Below are positions 1-11,315 of a DNA stretch of 64,000 bases, piece after piece. Below the pieces are notes generated by a model that searched no databases, was not told where the DNA came from, and saw nothing but the letters and a program-made list of their open reading frames with translations. Every line of letters starts with the position of its first letter. Position 1 is the first letter of the stretch. The stretch lies in contig KV918806.1 of NCBI GenBank assembly GCA_002049455.2, forward strand, positions 1 through 64,000, read 5' to 3'. Origin of the DNA: Porphyra umbilicalis. Its lineage: Eukaryota; Rhodophyta; Bangiophyceae; Bangiales; Bangiaceae. The position numbers were made by a program, and so were the translations under genes.

Positions 1-638
1 AGTGCGTGTCTTGAAGCTTTGCGCCGCTCCGTAAATTGGTGGCACAGACAACGGGAATTGAGCAGTCGAGTGAAATCACGGATGTCCCACACTGGCACTG
101 CTCGTCCACGGCCCGCTTGCTCTACCAGCGTTCTGGTGTCGCTAAACCGTGCGGGCAGCCGCGCACGGCTCTTTTGGCAGTACACCGGGCGCTGCGACCG
201 CGGGCGCCGTTCGTCTGCTCTTTCCCCCCGTCGCCAGTGTGTCGGCGCGTCACAGCCGGCGCCTTCTTCGCGTGCTGTCTGTGGCTCTGCCGCGAGGCCG
301 CGTCGTCGCAGCAGATTTCGCTGCGTCCGCCCCAGCAGAGCCGCATTGCACTGGGCTGCCGGCCAGGTGGAGCGGTGGGGGATGTGGCAACGTGTGGTGT
401 GCGCGTGAGGAGGGGGGATTGTTCGTACGTGTGGCAAATTCCACGCCCTGGCTCATCGGGAGGGGGGGCGCAGCAGCCGTGGGCGGCGCTGCCGGCTGCA
501 TTGCACTGTCGCGCGCCGTTGGCAGAACAATTGTGTACCCCAACGCTCTCCCTCCGCCGCACCGGCGCCCCCTATCCGCACCTATGCACCCCCGCGCCGC
601 GACATTGACCAGCCTTCTTCCCCACGCTCACCTCGCCG
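1..638. other. GC-rich stretch without a supportable gene
   Basis: Several overlapping open frames exist on both strands, but they have similar length and composition in different frames, as expected of GC-rich non-coding DNA. I see no recognisable domain, repeat or RNA gene. Confidence 0.4.
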
Positions 639-921
639 ATGTCGGCCATCCCCCCTAATCTGCTGATCTCCATCTACTCGGCCGCCCTCGCCGACCGCTG
701 CAGTGCGCGCGTTCTGTTTATTCTATTACTCAACTCGGCGCTCAACGCTGCCTCTCTCCACGCCCTCTGGTCGTGGTCATCCTCTCCGTCTCTCTCTCGA
801 CTTCCACAACGACGTGCTCATCCTCGACTTCCTCGCGGCGGGCAAGACGATCATCCAGTACACGGCGGTGCTTGAGATTAGCAAGTGCATGTGGGGGGGG
901 GGTGGGGCGGACTGTGGGTGA
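639..921 (+). pseudogene. Short hypothetical coding fragment in two frames
   Basis: An ATG at 639 opens a peptide starting MSAIPPNLLISIYSAAL. Its natural-looking part continues in the next frame (about 770-890, LSLDFHNDVLILDFLAAGK) before a G-run and a stop. The two halves look more protein-like than their surroundings, which suggests a broken gene or an exon whose boundary I cannot place. It lies upstream of the tnp2-like frame and could be its 5' part, but no homology was recognised. Confidence 0.2.
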
Positions 922-1232
922 CGCGGGGTGGACAGGGGGCGACGTCGGGCGGACCGGAGGTGACTTCGGGCGGCCTGCGGGTCACCTGGAGCGGACTGTG
1001 ATTGTTTTGACAAGTCGCACGACGGGCATGGGAGGTGGGATTGCATGGTCTCACGTGGCCTTTATGGTAGACATTGCCAGACCTACCGCCACCAAGAACG
1101 TGTGTTCGGGCCACCACACCTCCTCTCTGTGCTTGTGCAACCCAGTCAGGAACGGTTGGCACGTGCCGCTGTGCTCCAAGGCCCAGACGTGTGCGCTGCG
1201 CTGCGGCCGTCTAGGTTCCTCGCTGCAGTATC

Positions 1233-3197
1233 ATGGGTCGCTGGCTGCCACTGTCTCCTGTGACAACGCAGGGGGCTGGCCTGAAGCGGGGTCGCAGGAA
1301 GTGCGTGCCACGCTCACTTTCAACCTCTGCCGTGGCTGGCTCGTTGGCCACACCGGCGAGTGCGCGTGGCGGCGGCGATGGTATGGACCGTCCCCCGCTA
1401 CCACCTATGCCGCCGCTGCTCCGCTCTTTATCTGCACCATTGGCGCCGATGGCCGACAGAGGTCGTCTCAACGAGGTGCTGGCTCGTCCCTCGCCTGCGG
1501 TGCTCGATGCATCGGTCGGCGCTCATTCGGACGACCGTTCTCCCACCGGCCGGGAATTCAACGGCGCATTGAAGCTGGCCGAGAACAACCTGAAGGATGC
1601 AGAGTGCGACGAGGCCCCCCCTCCCTATTTTTTGCGATGGTGGGACGAGGAGGAGTAGGGGTACGGCGTGCCGCACGGGCTCGGCTTTGGGGCCTCGACC
1701 GACAGAGCCTAGGAACAAATTGTTGCTGACCTCGACGGTGACGTCGATGCCGTGTTCTCCGAGGTTGACGGCGAGTCTGGACAGGGGGGGCACACGACTG
1801 AGCCCGCCACGTTCACCTCTTACCTGTTTGGATACACGCCGCTCGCGTCGGATGACGCACCCCGCCCCAGCGCCACGGCCAACATGGCGGCGCTGCGCGC
1901 CCCCTTCCGCCACCCCTTCACGACACCGGAGCAACTGTATGGGTACTTGCTGCTCCGCGGTCAGCGCGACGCGGGCGACAAGCTGTACGAGATTGTGAGG
2001 GATATGCACAACCACCACGTCCCACACGCGCCGTTGCCCTGCCTCTCGACGATGCGTGAAAAGTACGCGGCCAGGGTGGGGGAGGGATGGTCGTTGCCGT
2101 TCTCCTCCTTCTCGGCGCCGACGCGCCGCGGCTCGACTGCGGATCTGCTCGCTGTACTGCCGAGCACGCACCTTGCGCGGGATATGTCGTTCAAGGAGAC
2201 CTACGACCTGTTCAAGGAGTGTGACGAGTGCGCGGCTGCGGACCTGGAGCTCGAACCCGAATTCGTCGACACGCCGTCTTTCCGGCGGCGGTGGTCGGCT
2301 TTGTGCGGCGACTCGACGGTGGGCCATTTCTCCCTGACGGGCGTCGTTTACTCACCTGGCGACACAGTGAACGTGTCCTTGCGCGCGGGCGGCGGCCTGC
2401 GCGGGTACAAGGTTGGCGACTGTCGCTTTGCGTCGACGTCGGCGGGGGTGGCAGACGGTGACGGAGTGCACGCGGGGGACTTCCTCGCCTCCCTCTCCTG
2501 CGAGGGAGAGTACCGCGGTGACTTGCTTCTGCGCCACTGGGGGGTAGGTGACTACCCGACGGTCAACTTCGTGGCGACGGGGGCGCGGGCAGTTCCGGTT
2601 TCCCGGGTGTGCCACGAGCCCGGCGCGGTGGTCGGCTGGACCAATACCGTCCACCCTCCCCCGTTTAAGCTCGAATGCATTGGCGCCGACAAAATCCCCG
2701 TTCTAGTTGTCTGCCTGGCTTTTTATAGCGACGACTTCAATGTCAGACGGCAGCGGAAGGCCTCGCTCGGCGGCGTGTACATGTCGTACATGAGCTGGCT
2801 GCACCGTCGGCGGACGACGCGCCACGCGACGCGAACAATTGGCGTCGTGCCCCCTGATGTCGACTCTGACAACGTCCTGCGGCATATACAGGCCGACCTC
2901 ACAGTCGGCATCCAGGAGAGCTGGGTGGTGTCGGACCCGGACGGCAACCCCATCCGCGTCAAGGTGGACGTAAGCTTCTACGTCGGCGGCTACCCGCACG
3001 TGTCCAGAAGCTGCAAGTTAAAGGGCCACGGTGCCGACGCCCCGTGCACTCTATGCTCTTACGTGCTTCCTGGCGCCGGTGGCAGCCAGTATGCCAAGGC
3101 GGGGTCATCCGCCGACATCTCCCTGGTGCTCACGACGGATCGGTCCGCGGCTGTGTTGGACGCGGTGCGGGATGCATTGGTCGCGTTGGATATATGA
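1233..3197 (+). pseudogene. Transposase_21 (tnp2/CACTA-like) N-terminal half, two in-frame TAG codons
   Basis: One reading frame runs from ATG 1233 to TGA 3195-3197, interrupted only by TAG at 1656 and TAG at 1710. The longest open part, from 1752, has 481 codons. Its C-terminal third resembles the core of tnp2-type transposases: a Phe-Asn turn followed by a conserved Gly-Val-Tyr strand (GGVYMSYMSW), an Ile-Gly-Val-Val-Pro-Pro strand, a segment ending in VDVSFYVGGYP, and a final Cys-x-x-Cys (CTLC) of the Gly-His-Gly-Ala-x-x-Cys type. These features are typical just before the catalytic C-terminal half in CACTA-related and algal tnp2-like proteins. That half is absent downstream on this strand, but a matching one lies on the opposite strand at 3567-4877. 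The start at 1233 is only the first ATG in frame. The class assignment comes from motif reading, so it is moderate. Confidence 0.5.
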
Positions 3198-3566
3198 ATG
3201 AAGACGTCGGTGGGATGGGGCGGCAGTGTGCCGAGAGGGCTTAGCACCGAGGGAGGTCGGGGAGAATGGGGGCGCGGGGGTAGTGGCACCTGCCCCGGGG
3301 CGGTGGGGGTGGCCGCGAGTTGCCACGCGTGGCGGAGAGCGTCTGAGGCGCCAGCTGTAATCGTGATTCTGGGCGGCCTCCGGCCACAGCTGTGGACGAG
3401 GAAGTGTGCGCGTTTGTTTTTGGCCGCTGTATGGAAGACGGCTTGGTGACAGTGCACTGTGCCGTGTAAAATGGGTAGCTTCGGCGCTCTTATTCTTGGC
3501 CGAGTCGTGTTGGACTGTGGCTTGTATAGGATCTGGGGACTGCACAAGAGAAAAAAAGAAGGCGCC
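3198..3566. other. Gap between two convergent transposase halves
   Basis: This gap of about 370 bp separates the + and - tnp2-like frames. Short open frames run into it, but I see no domain, tandem repeat or terminal inverted repeat. Confidence 0.4.
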
Positions 3567-4877
3567 CTATGCACTAATAGCCGGGTAAAGGTCCGAGCGT
3601 GCTATCACATGCCACCAGTTCTCGTCGAGGTGCTCTATCTGCTCACTGTCAGTGACAGGGCATTGAAGCTGACAAGCATGCAACGCGAGCGCTCGCCGCA
3701 CCCCGGAGCCAAACACAACTGCCAAACAGCGGCTCTCTTCTACCACATACACCCCTGCCCCTATCGCTCGGAACGGATTGAGGACTGCCATGGGCTGCCC
3801 GCGGGCACTCAAAAAGAGTGCCCGGATCCGAAAAAACTCAACCTTGCTCCCGTGGGTGCGCGCTGCGTCGCCCGCGGCGACGGGTATCAGGCGCTGAGCG
3901 TGGTGCAGACCGGCACACAAAACGCGTAGGCAATCTCCCAATATAGCAGGGTGAGCATCGCTGCGCGTGGCCGCGGTACGCCACGCCGGATCAAAGTCGT
4001 TAGCACAGAGGTGCTTGGCGAGCGCCACGGCTTGAGCTGGCACCTCTTCGGCCGCCAGACGCTTGCCAACCATCACCCACCCACCCGCCCCTTTGCTCCA
4101 CAGCGGTAGCGCCTCTGACACAGCCTTGCGGATCCCCGCGTGCCGCATCCACTCGGAGGGGACGCGGAACTTGGTGGGCGCCAGTACCAGTCGTGAGAGC
4201 GTCTCCTCGTCGCCCATCCGGTACATGGCTCGCCGCGCGTCATCGTGGCCGTTGCCAGACAGGGCTGCTTTCTTGAGCGGCTGGTGGGCTGCCTCAAAGT
4301 GGAGCTCCCGAGTGTGCTTAAGGTGCAAAAACCAGGGCAAGGAAAAGAAGTATATTTCCCGCACTCGGTGGAGGTTGGGCACGTCCAGCATGGACGTGAA
4401 TCCACTGCACTCGACGCGACGGCAGGCGGCGTCCACAGACGAGAGGAATTCAGAGGTCAGCCGTTGCAGGTCCTCCACCGTCATGGCCGCTTGGCAAGCG
4501 TCGCCACCATCGAGGTCTACCCGCGGGGAGAAGTACGTCTTGCACCTAAGCAGGTGGAACTTCTCAAGGATGCCCAGCAGGACCATCAACGGCGGGGGGC
4601 GCGCCACTGCCGCAGGCGTCGGCGAAGAGAACGGTATGGACCGCTTGATAGCTACAATGGAGGTGGTGAGCACGGCCGCCCACTCGTAGATAAGGAACGA
4701 GTGCACGTCCTTAGAATTGAAGTTGTAGGGACGCGTCCGCCGCAGTCCCGACAGTGCCAGCGCGTCCCGCATCGACGTTGACACCACCACGCGCTGGTCC
4801 TTGGAGAGGACCCAAAACAGCGCCTTGATTAGCCGCCGTGTGATACCGAGCATGAAGACGTGGTCGGGCGCGGGCAC
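3567..4877 (-). pseudogene. Transposase_21 (tnp2-like) C-terminal half, on the opposite strand
   Basis: A 436-codon open frame on the minus strand. Its beginning (APDHVFMLGITRRLIKALF) corresponds to the Asp-x-x-His...Gly-Ile-x-x-x-Leu segment that follows the CxxC region in tnp2-like transposases. Further on, FNSKDVHSFLIYEWAAVL and LHLKHTRELHFEAAHQPLK match the later conserved blocks of that family. The frame continues upstream of the GTG used as start at 4877, back into a T-run (minus strand, about 4926-4935), so this is the tail of a longer protein rather than a gene with its own start. It probably belongs to the same kind of protein as the frame at 1233-3197 but faces it. An inversion of the 3' half, or two independent fragments, would both explain this. 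Confidence 0.45.
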
Positions 4878-4935
4878 GATGCTTCGGAAAGCGTCAAAGC
4901 TGGACGAACCGAAGGCCCGAGACCATGAAAAAAAA

Positions 4936-5714
4936 AACGCTGTCGTCCGTGTCGGCGTTCAATCCCAACCGGCGCAAGCCCTCGTTGAGATTGGCAGTCC
5001 GTGCCGCTGCCATTGGCGGGGTGGTGGTAAGGCGTTTGGATTGAGGTGAGCCGGGCAGCCTGCGTCCGCGCCGCGTCGAGCCTGGAGCGACAGGCGGCTA
5101 CGAGCAAAGCGGCAGTCAGGCTCCGGGGAGCTGGTGGCCGCCACTCCTGGCGAGACGGATTGACGGCAGCGGCGCGTGAGCAGTCTGCCGACATGCCGGC
5201 TTTACGTGGGGGTAACTCGACCGTGTGAGGGCGGCCGCCCAGAAGAAATGGTGACCTTTCCGAGCAGAAAGATGCAGGTTGTACTGGATCATCGAGCCGG
5301 GAGTGACACGTGTATCACACACGACCCATCATTTGAACTCCAGCGAAGGCTTTCAAACGTCTGTCGTCAAATTCAAAGCCCGAGCGGTCCTTGGATGCGC
5401 GGGCTGTGTCGTTCGGCTTGGTTTTGGTTGGCAGGGCCGCGTCTCCAGCACGTGGACAATAGGTGCTGCCTCACTGCCTGCACCCAGGGCCAGGACGTCT
5501 CCTGCCCCGTCCGCTGCGCTGCCCTGGCGTCTCCCCGTCTGTTGGCCTGGCGTCCTCCATCCTCAACCCTCTATTTCTCTGTGGGCTTACCCCACCACCC
5601 CTTTACCCTCAAGTTGTTCTATCCACGCTCCAACTCACTCGATACCCGCCTCACAGCCCCAAGGCACCTGGTGACCCGACCGGATACCGCACTCTGCTGT
5701 TGGGCGGTGCCGAC
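4936..5714. other. Interval without a supportable gene
   Basis: Frames of up to 180 codons overlap here without recognisable domains. The only notable item is the A/T run next to the preceding minus-strand frame. I see no repeat or RNA gene. Confidence 0.35.
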
Positions 5715-6824
5715 ATGAGCGGCGGGGAGCCCCCGGCGCACTCAACGCGCAGTTCCAGTTCCTGTTTCTCCCGTCGGCCGTCGCCGTCCCGGAGAGGAGC
5801 GCCCGGCTCGTCTAGCCACTCAAGCAGCGGCGGCAGCGGGCCGAGCCAACCCCGCCGACACTCTGCCCCGTCTGCAGCGCCGCTGATGGTCGCCGTCGGC
5901 GCCGAGTCGCCGCCGGCCGTCTCTCCATTGCCCGGTGTGGCTGGGGCGGCGCGCTCCGTCTCAGTGAAGGCGGCCGCGTCGGCAGCCAAGCCCCGCCGGA
6001 ACCACACCAACGACATTGACGACATCCAAGTCAAGATGGCGGGGCTGCTCGCGCGCGACGCCGAGCGGGAGGAGCTGGTCGACGCGCTGCGGCGCGAGGC
6101 CAGCGTGGCCCAGTCGCTGCTTGGCAGCTTTCAGAGCATCCGACAGGCCCACGAGCGAGAGGGGGCGGATGCTAGGGGCAAGGACCTGTAGGACTGCCTG
6201 TTGAGTGCTGTTGTGTGCCGACTCCGTCGGTGCCCGCCTTCCCCGCGAGGGGACAAAGACGGGGAGCGGGTCAAGCTTGTCATCACGCACGAATGCTCGC
6301 GGGAGGCTTTTACGCAGTTTGTGCGGCGCGCGGGCTTGCAAATGGTCAACGGTTGGGGCGCTGCGGTGCGTACAACTTGCGTGGTCAGCGTGGACGGCCC
6401 GCTGGCGGTGCTGTCGGCAGTCGGTGTACCCGCCGAGCTGACGTCCGCGTGTCGGACGGCCACGTTTGTTCGTAGAAGCGGCAAAAAGGTGCGGCGCACC
6501 CTGGTGCACCGCCACGTTGACGGCGCCGGGAAGTAGTGGTTTGTTCTGGGTCGCGAGGAAGGTGGCCAGCGTGTGCGCGTCGCCGCACGCGAAACGGAGG
6601 AGTTTGACGCTTCCATCGGTAGCCATTTGTGTGAGCTTGCCGTTCGACTGATGGATGCTGCAGACATGCCAGACGCTCCCACTGACCCCTCTGGTATTGT
6701 GTGGAAGGCCAACAACTCTGCTGGGGTCGTCGATGGCGCTCCCAACAAGATTGGCAAATTCACTCTCACGCTGCCTGTACACACGGAGGAGGGGCACGGG
6801 ACGGGCCTGAGTGCCCTGCTGTAA
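5715..6824 (+). pseudogene. Hypothetical protein, one frame with two TAG codons
   Basis: From ATG 5715 one frame runs to TAA at 6822-6824, broken only by TAG at 6189 and TAG at 6534. The first part (158 codons) is Ser/Pro-rich and then carries a charged helical stretch (LLARDAEREELVDALRREA) that could form a coiled coil. The second and third parts read like ordinary globular protein (VKLVITHECSREAFTQFVRR, then ETEEFDASIGSHLCELAV). Sequence quality stays protein-like on both sides of each TAG, so these are probably nonsense mutations in one gene rather than three genes. I recognise no family. Its position next to the tnp2-like frames leaves open a role as an accessory frame of that element. 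Confidence 0.35.
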
Positions 6825-7935
6825 CGCGTTTGGCTCTCTTCATTTTACCAAAAGTATTACTTGCTTCACAACACGAACGACACCGACTGCCCACCCCTTC
6901 CCTCCCCGCAAGCCGCTACAAGGCCCCCGCTTCCCGGTTGACCAGAAGAGATCGATTTTTCGCTGCCACACTGGCCACGGAGGTGACACCCGCCCACGCT
7001 GCCAGTCACAGCCGCAGCGGCAGCGACCATCGCCTCTTAACTCGGCATCCACGGGCGCGTCGCCGCAACGGCGACCTCCAATGAGAGTCTCACCCCCTCA
7101 TAATGAAACTGTCGGAGAGGCCCACCCATCCCCAGCCGCTCCGCCGCAAAAACCAGCAGATCGGCCAACCCCGAAGCTGCAACCCCGGGGCCCTCCCCGG
7201 GCCGCCGCGTCGACTGTGGGGCCAGGGCGCACCGGGCAACCGCAACGGCGCGGTCGTCACCACGACGAGCGACGCCGACGTGGGCCGCGTGTCGGCGTCG
7301 CCCGCATCGCAGCAGTCAGTCGTCTCGGCGGCGCAGATTTGGGGGCGGAAGGGGTGGAACGCCGTCTGGGTAGGGGGCCAGGGAAGTCGAAGGGGCAGCG
7401 CGGGTCGATGTGGGGGATATTGGAGGGGTGGTGCGACGGTCGGCGGCCGCGGCAGGTCGGCGGCTACGGGGGCGGCGGGCACCGCTGCCGCCGCCATCAG
7501 TTCCATCGACTGTCGCGGCTGCCGCCGCGGCCCCGCGCCACGAGAAAGGGACGAGAATTGGAGAATGTCAAACGCCACAGACGGCGGAAGTATCGTCTCG
7601 CAGGTGAATCAAATGGTCACAAAGCAGCGCGAGAAAGCATCCATCTCTCGCCAACTTTGACCTCTCGCGCAGCTCAGATATTCGGCCTCCAGGCGACATC
7701 GTGATCGCAATTGGATTCTGAACACTCGTCACGCAAAAAATCTACCGCGCTGTGTACTGCATCGGAAGGATGAGGGATCGATCCGCAACCGCTCGGGAAT
7801 GCGAATAGGGTAGTTTATCGTCGGACCTGGCGTACTTCATCGGCCGTGGAACATAGTTCCCGGCGCAACTCTCTCTTACATGATACTTGAGCGAGCAGCC
7901 ACGGGCACCACTTCTGTACTTCACTTTTTTTAGTG
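6825..7935. other. GC-rich interval, only weak open frames
   Basis: A plus frame (7103-7660) and a minus frame (7090-7578) overlap almost completely, and neither has a recognisable domain. The stretch from 7670 to 7935 is less GC-rich and has no useful open frame. Confidence 0.3.
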
Positions 7936-7957
7936 CGTGATTGATACTGAATTCATA

Positions 7958-8240
7958 TGGGCGCTTAAGGCGCTTCAGGGTGCTTTTCGATGCGTTTAGG
8001 GCGCTTTCGGGCGCTTACTGGGGCTGGATGACACCGCGCCCCCAAAATCGGGGCGCGTTTAGCAACCCTACACAGCAGCCACCTGTTGAATCATGTAGAC
8101 CCCCTGGAAACTTTCTCTTCGCGACGCTATTCTGACGCCCTTTTGAGTTGGGGCGTTAGGGGCGCAAGACGCCCAAATGACGCCCTGGTGACGCCCTTCA
8201 TGACTCCCTTAACGACGCCCCGGGCGTTCTGAGCAACCTC
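7958..8240. mobile_element. Degenerate MITE related to the hAT MITE at 10401-10781
   Basis: Positions about 8070-8240 match about 10610-10781 closely in the same orientation, including the repeated GACGCCC words and the ending GAGCAACC. An end-like sequence GCAACCCTA also occurs at 8062-8070. The stretch 7958-8060 repeats GGCGCTT-like words. No clean left end or target duplication was found, so this is probably an older, rearranged copy. It lies just beyond the 3' end of the PDH E2 gene. Confidence 0.5.
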
Positions 8241-8357
8241 AGTCACGACCTTCCCCACAAGAACCGAGCTTGGCTGACAAAAAAATGCTACAACATATCC
8301 GCCTCCCTGTGGACAACCAACCAGCGTCCCGTCGCATCGCCGACGTGAGTCGAAGCC

Positions 8358-10249
8358 CTACAAAATCATTGACACTGGATCCTCAATGTGCGACTTGAAG
8401 GCCTGCAGCCAGCGCGCGCCGACCGCCCCGTCCACGACCCGGTGGTCACATGACAGCGTCACCGACATGACCGTTGTCGTTTGGAAGCCACCCGTGCCGT
8501 CGGGCACGACCTTGGGCAACGACGCGCCGACCGCCAAGATGGCCACCTGCGGCGGGTTGACGATCGCCGAAAAGCTGTTCACGCCAAACATGCCGAGGTT
8601 GGACACACTAAACGTGCCGCCGATAAACTCGTGCGGCTGCAGGGTGCCCTCCCTCGCCTTGCCGGCAAGGGCCTTGACGTCCGCCGAAATCTCGCCGAGG
8701 CCCTTGCGGTCCGCGTCCGTGACGATAGGGGTGATCAGCCCCCGCTCGGTCTGCACCGCCACGCTCACGTCCACATTCTTAAAGCGACGGATGGACGTAT
8801 CGTTCCACTGCGAGTTGACCTCTGACACCTTGCGCAGCGCCGCCGCTGCTGCCTTGATCACAAAGTCATTCACCGACACCTTGGCGGCCGCGCCACCCCG
8901 TGCGGTAGCCGCCGCCAGCGCCGCATTGTGCTTGCTGCGCAGCGTCAGCAGCGTGTCCATCATCACCTCTGTCGACAGGTAATAGTGGGGGATGGTCTGC
9001 TTGGACTGCAGCAGCCGCGCGGCGGTGACCCTTTGGAAGCGGTTCACCTCCACGTCCTCGTACATGCCCACCCCCCCCTCCATGACCGCCACGATGGGGG
9101 ACGGCGCCGGCGACGACGATGACGGCGACGGCGCGCCGCCCGACCTCGAGTCCGTCGACTCCATGGCGCGTAGCACGTCCGCCACGACGATGCGGCCGTC
9201 GGGGCCGCTGCCGTCAATTTCCGGCAAGGAGAGGCCGGTCTCGGCGGCGCGCACGCGGGCGGCCGGGGAAGCCACTATTCTGCCGTCGCCGCCCGGCGCC
9301 GGCTTGGAGGTTGACACGTTGGCCGCCGACGCCTGCACGGCGGCGTCCGTCGACGCTTGTTTGGCGGGCGTCGTGGCGGACTCGAAGTCTTGATCCACTG
9401 GCTGAGCCGCCACGTCGGCCAGCTCCTTGCTCGAAGCCTCCGTCACTAGGGACTCGGACAACGGGTCATAATCCTTGAACGCGGCAATGTCCTTCTCCTC
9501 CTCCACGTAGATCCCAATTAGCTCACCGACCTTGACGTCGCTGGTACCCTCTGGCAACACAATCTACCCCGAGCAACGGACGCGGGGGGGGGCGCCACGT
9601 CAACATGAGTATAAGAGGGCGGAAAACACCACCATCGGAGGCAGCAAGAGGTTCGAGCGGGGCAATGGCACACCCGACGCACGTGAGTTGGTCTACCAAT
9701 GCAACGACCCACGCACACGGCTGGTGCAGGTGGCCACGCAGAAACATGCATCCGAAATGCAACATCAAGAAAGCCAAGCCACAGAAGACCCCAAGCTACA
9801 GCACAGCCACCGAGCCAGACCACAAGGCCACCGCCCGCCTCCCCCACCCCAGACCGCTCACGGCCACCCACCTTGGCCAAGAACCCCACATCCGAGTAGT
9901 TGTACTCCATCGACGCCTTGTCCGTGTCGATCTCGGCGAGCACGTCGTTCTCGTCAATGGCGTCGCCCTCGGCCTTGCGCCAACCAGCAATGGTGCCGAC
10001 CTCCATGGTCGGGCTGAGCTTGGGCATTGTAATGCGCCGGTGCTCCGGGAGAATTTCCGTGCTCATGGCGCGTGCACCCGCGGTGGCCGTCCGGGGGAGG
10101 AAGCCCCAGCTGCCGCTGCCCGTGGCGGGGCCCGCGCGGGGCGGCCGCAGGCAGGGGCCGGCCGCGCCCGCTACGCCGCTGCCCCGCGCGCCATAGACGC
10201 TGCCACGGAGCAGGCGGGCGCCGCTGCCGAGGAATCGTAGGGTATGCAT
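8358..10249 (-). CDS. Dihydrolipoamide acetyltransferase, E2 of mitochondrial pyruvate dehydrogenase
   Basis: E2 transfers acetyl groups from the E1-bound intermediate to CoA through a swinging lipoyl arm, forming the core of the mitochondrial pyruvate dehydrogenase complex. Two exons, 10249-9872 and 9563-8358, give 527 residues. Residues 1 to about 62 are Arg/Ala/Gly-rich without acidic residues, as in a mitochondrial presequence. The lipoyl domain spans about 72-150 with the lipoylated Lys at 111 (DTDKASMEY). An Ala/Pro-rich linker follows, then the E1/E3-binding domain at about 221-260. The catalytic domain ends with HRVVDG (His500, Asp504) and stops with TAG at 8360-8358, at the usual C-terminal position. 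The exon junction joins FLAK to IVLPEGTSDV and restores the lipoyl fold exactly. There is no internal stop codon. DHRVVDGA with a single lipoyl domain suits PDH E2 better than the 2-oxoglutarate or branched-chain E2 enzymes. Confidence 0.93.
9564..9871 (-). other. Intron of the PDH E2 gene
   Basis: This is a 308-bp phase-0 intron. On the minus strand the donor reads AAG|GTGGGT and the acceptor CGGGGTAG|ATTGTG. It interrupts the lipoyl domain 15 residues after the lipoylated lysine. Confidence 0.9.
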
Positions 10250-10364
10250 GCTGCCAAGAGCGCAGAGGGCGATGGAGAGGGGCGGGACGCGGGACAGGAG
10301 CAGGCACGCTGACAGGTGAATGTGCGTGTACGCGGCGGCGACCGCGGCGGCGGGTCGGCCGCCA

Positions 10365-10397
10365 GCATACCCTGTCGGACCGGCGTCCTAGTGTTGC
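10365..10397 (-). repeat. Copy of a 33-bp dispersed repeat next to the E2 start
   Basis: Minus-strand sequence beginning TGGCAACACTAGGACGCCGG and ending GGGTATG. It also occurs, with three or so differences, at 11262-11297, between the tyrosine recombinase frame and the left terminal repeat of the DIRS-like element. It may mark the true left end of that element, later split by the MITE insertion. Confidence 0.5.
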
Positions 10398-10400
10398 CAA

Positions 10401-10781
10401 TAGGGTTGCACACGACGCCCCTATTTCGGGGGCGTCAGGGGCGCGCGACGGATATGACGCCTTACTGACGCCCCATTAGGCAGCCAAAACGCCCTCACGA
10501 CGCCCCAAGTAGCACCCTCAATATTCTGCATATCGTTCAAGTAGCACCCATATCGAGCTCTCATATCTCATTTTGTGTCCAGACTGGGTGCCTGTCCCCA
10601 ACCAAGGTGCACAGCCGCCACCTGCTGAATCATGTGGACCCCCCTGAAAACTTCCTCTTCGCGACGCCTTGTTGACGCCCTTTTGAGTTGGGGCGTTAGG
10701 GGCGCACGACGCCCAAATGACGCCCTGGTGACGCCCTTCATGACGCCCTTAACGACGCCCCGGGCGTTCTGAGCAACCCTA
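10401..10781. mobile_element. hAT-type MITE, 381 bp, with 8-bp target duplication
   Basis: The element starts TAGGGTTGC and ends GCAACCCTA, a perfect 9-bp terminal inverted repeat. It is flanked by direct repeats GTTGCCAA at 10393-10400 and 10782-10789. An 8-bp duplication and TAGGG/CAGGG-type termini are typical of hAT transposons. There is no coding capacity. The inside is made of repeated GACGCCC and GGGGCGT words that can fold back on themselves. It is inserted about 145 bp upstream of the PDH E2 start codon. Confidence 0.75.
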
Positions 10782-10789
10782 GTTGCCAA

Positions 10790-11001
10790 TGAACTGTCAA
10801 TTTAATTACTATGCTAAGCAGCAAGTCAAGTCGTGTCATGCAGGTCGTTGGTCTGCGAGAGCGGTCCCACCGCCCGAGCCCCTCTACTCTGTCGAGGCAC
10901 CCAAAGGGGAACCAGATTGGGAAGGGGGCAGGCGGACGCCAACCCCGACGATCAGGCGAAGAGGAGGGGATCGAGGGGCGCGTGGTGGGGAGGAAGGTCG
11001 G
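10790..11001. other. Spacer between MITE and DIRS left repeat
   Basis: About 210 bp without a gene. It continues the sequence interrupted by the MITE and ends at the GTGAGACT that starts the direct repeat. Confidence 0.35.
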
Positions 11002-11227
11002 GTGAGACTGGGAAGTGCTTACCGGTCTCCCCTCGCGTCCCCTCGGCCGCCGGGCGGGGGAGATATACCCCCGGCCGTCGACCGGCGGCGGGGCGTCCGC
11101 AGGCGCAACGCGGGCAGCTGCCCGAGTGCGCTTCCCGGCGATGCGGGGGGGGGGGAGTAGCCCCCCCCCCCCCGACGTGAGGGAGTGTTGGCGCCCCGCG
11201 CTCGGCCGGTCGGTTTGGCGGCCCTTG
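11002..11227. repeat. Left direct repeat of the DIRS-like element
   Basis: It starts GTGAGACTG and ends GGCGGCCCTTG, and matches 15473-15697 with only a few differences. It contains a run of Gs next to a run of Cs (about 11144-11173) that can form a hairpin or quadruplex. Confidence 0.85.
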
Positions 11228-11261
11228 CGGGGTACCCCGTGGCTCCGCAAGCTCAACTCGG

Positions 11262-11297
11262 CCATACCCCGTCGGGCCGGCGTCCTAGTGTTGCCAC
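11262..11297 (-). repeat. Second copy of the 33-bp repeat, inside the DIRS-like element
   Basis: Matches 10365-10397 in the same orientation and lies between the recombinase stop codon and the left direct repeat. This is where a 'B1' split repeat would be expected. Confidence 0.5.
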
Positions 11298-11315
11298 CAA
11301 TGGAGAAGGCGCCGC

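Noticed and set aside
1428-2327. 299-codon minus-strand frame as a gene
   Set aside because: It lies antisense to the tnp2-like frame and shows only Arg/Val-rich composition without motifs.
7090-7660. Overlapping plus and minus frames as a gene pair
   Set aside because: Neither has a domain or a better codon pattern than the other; both are explained by GC-rich composition.
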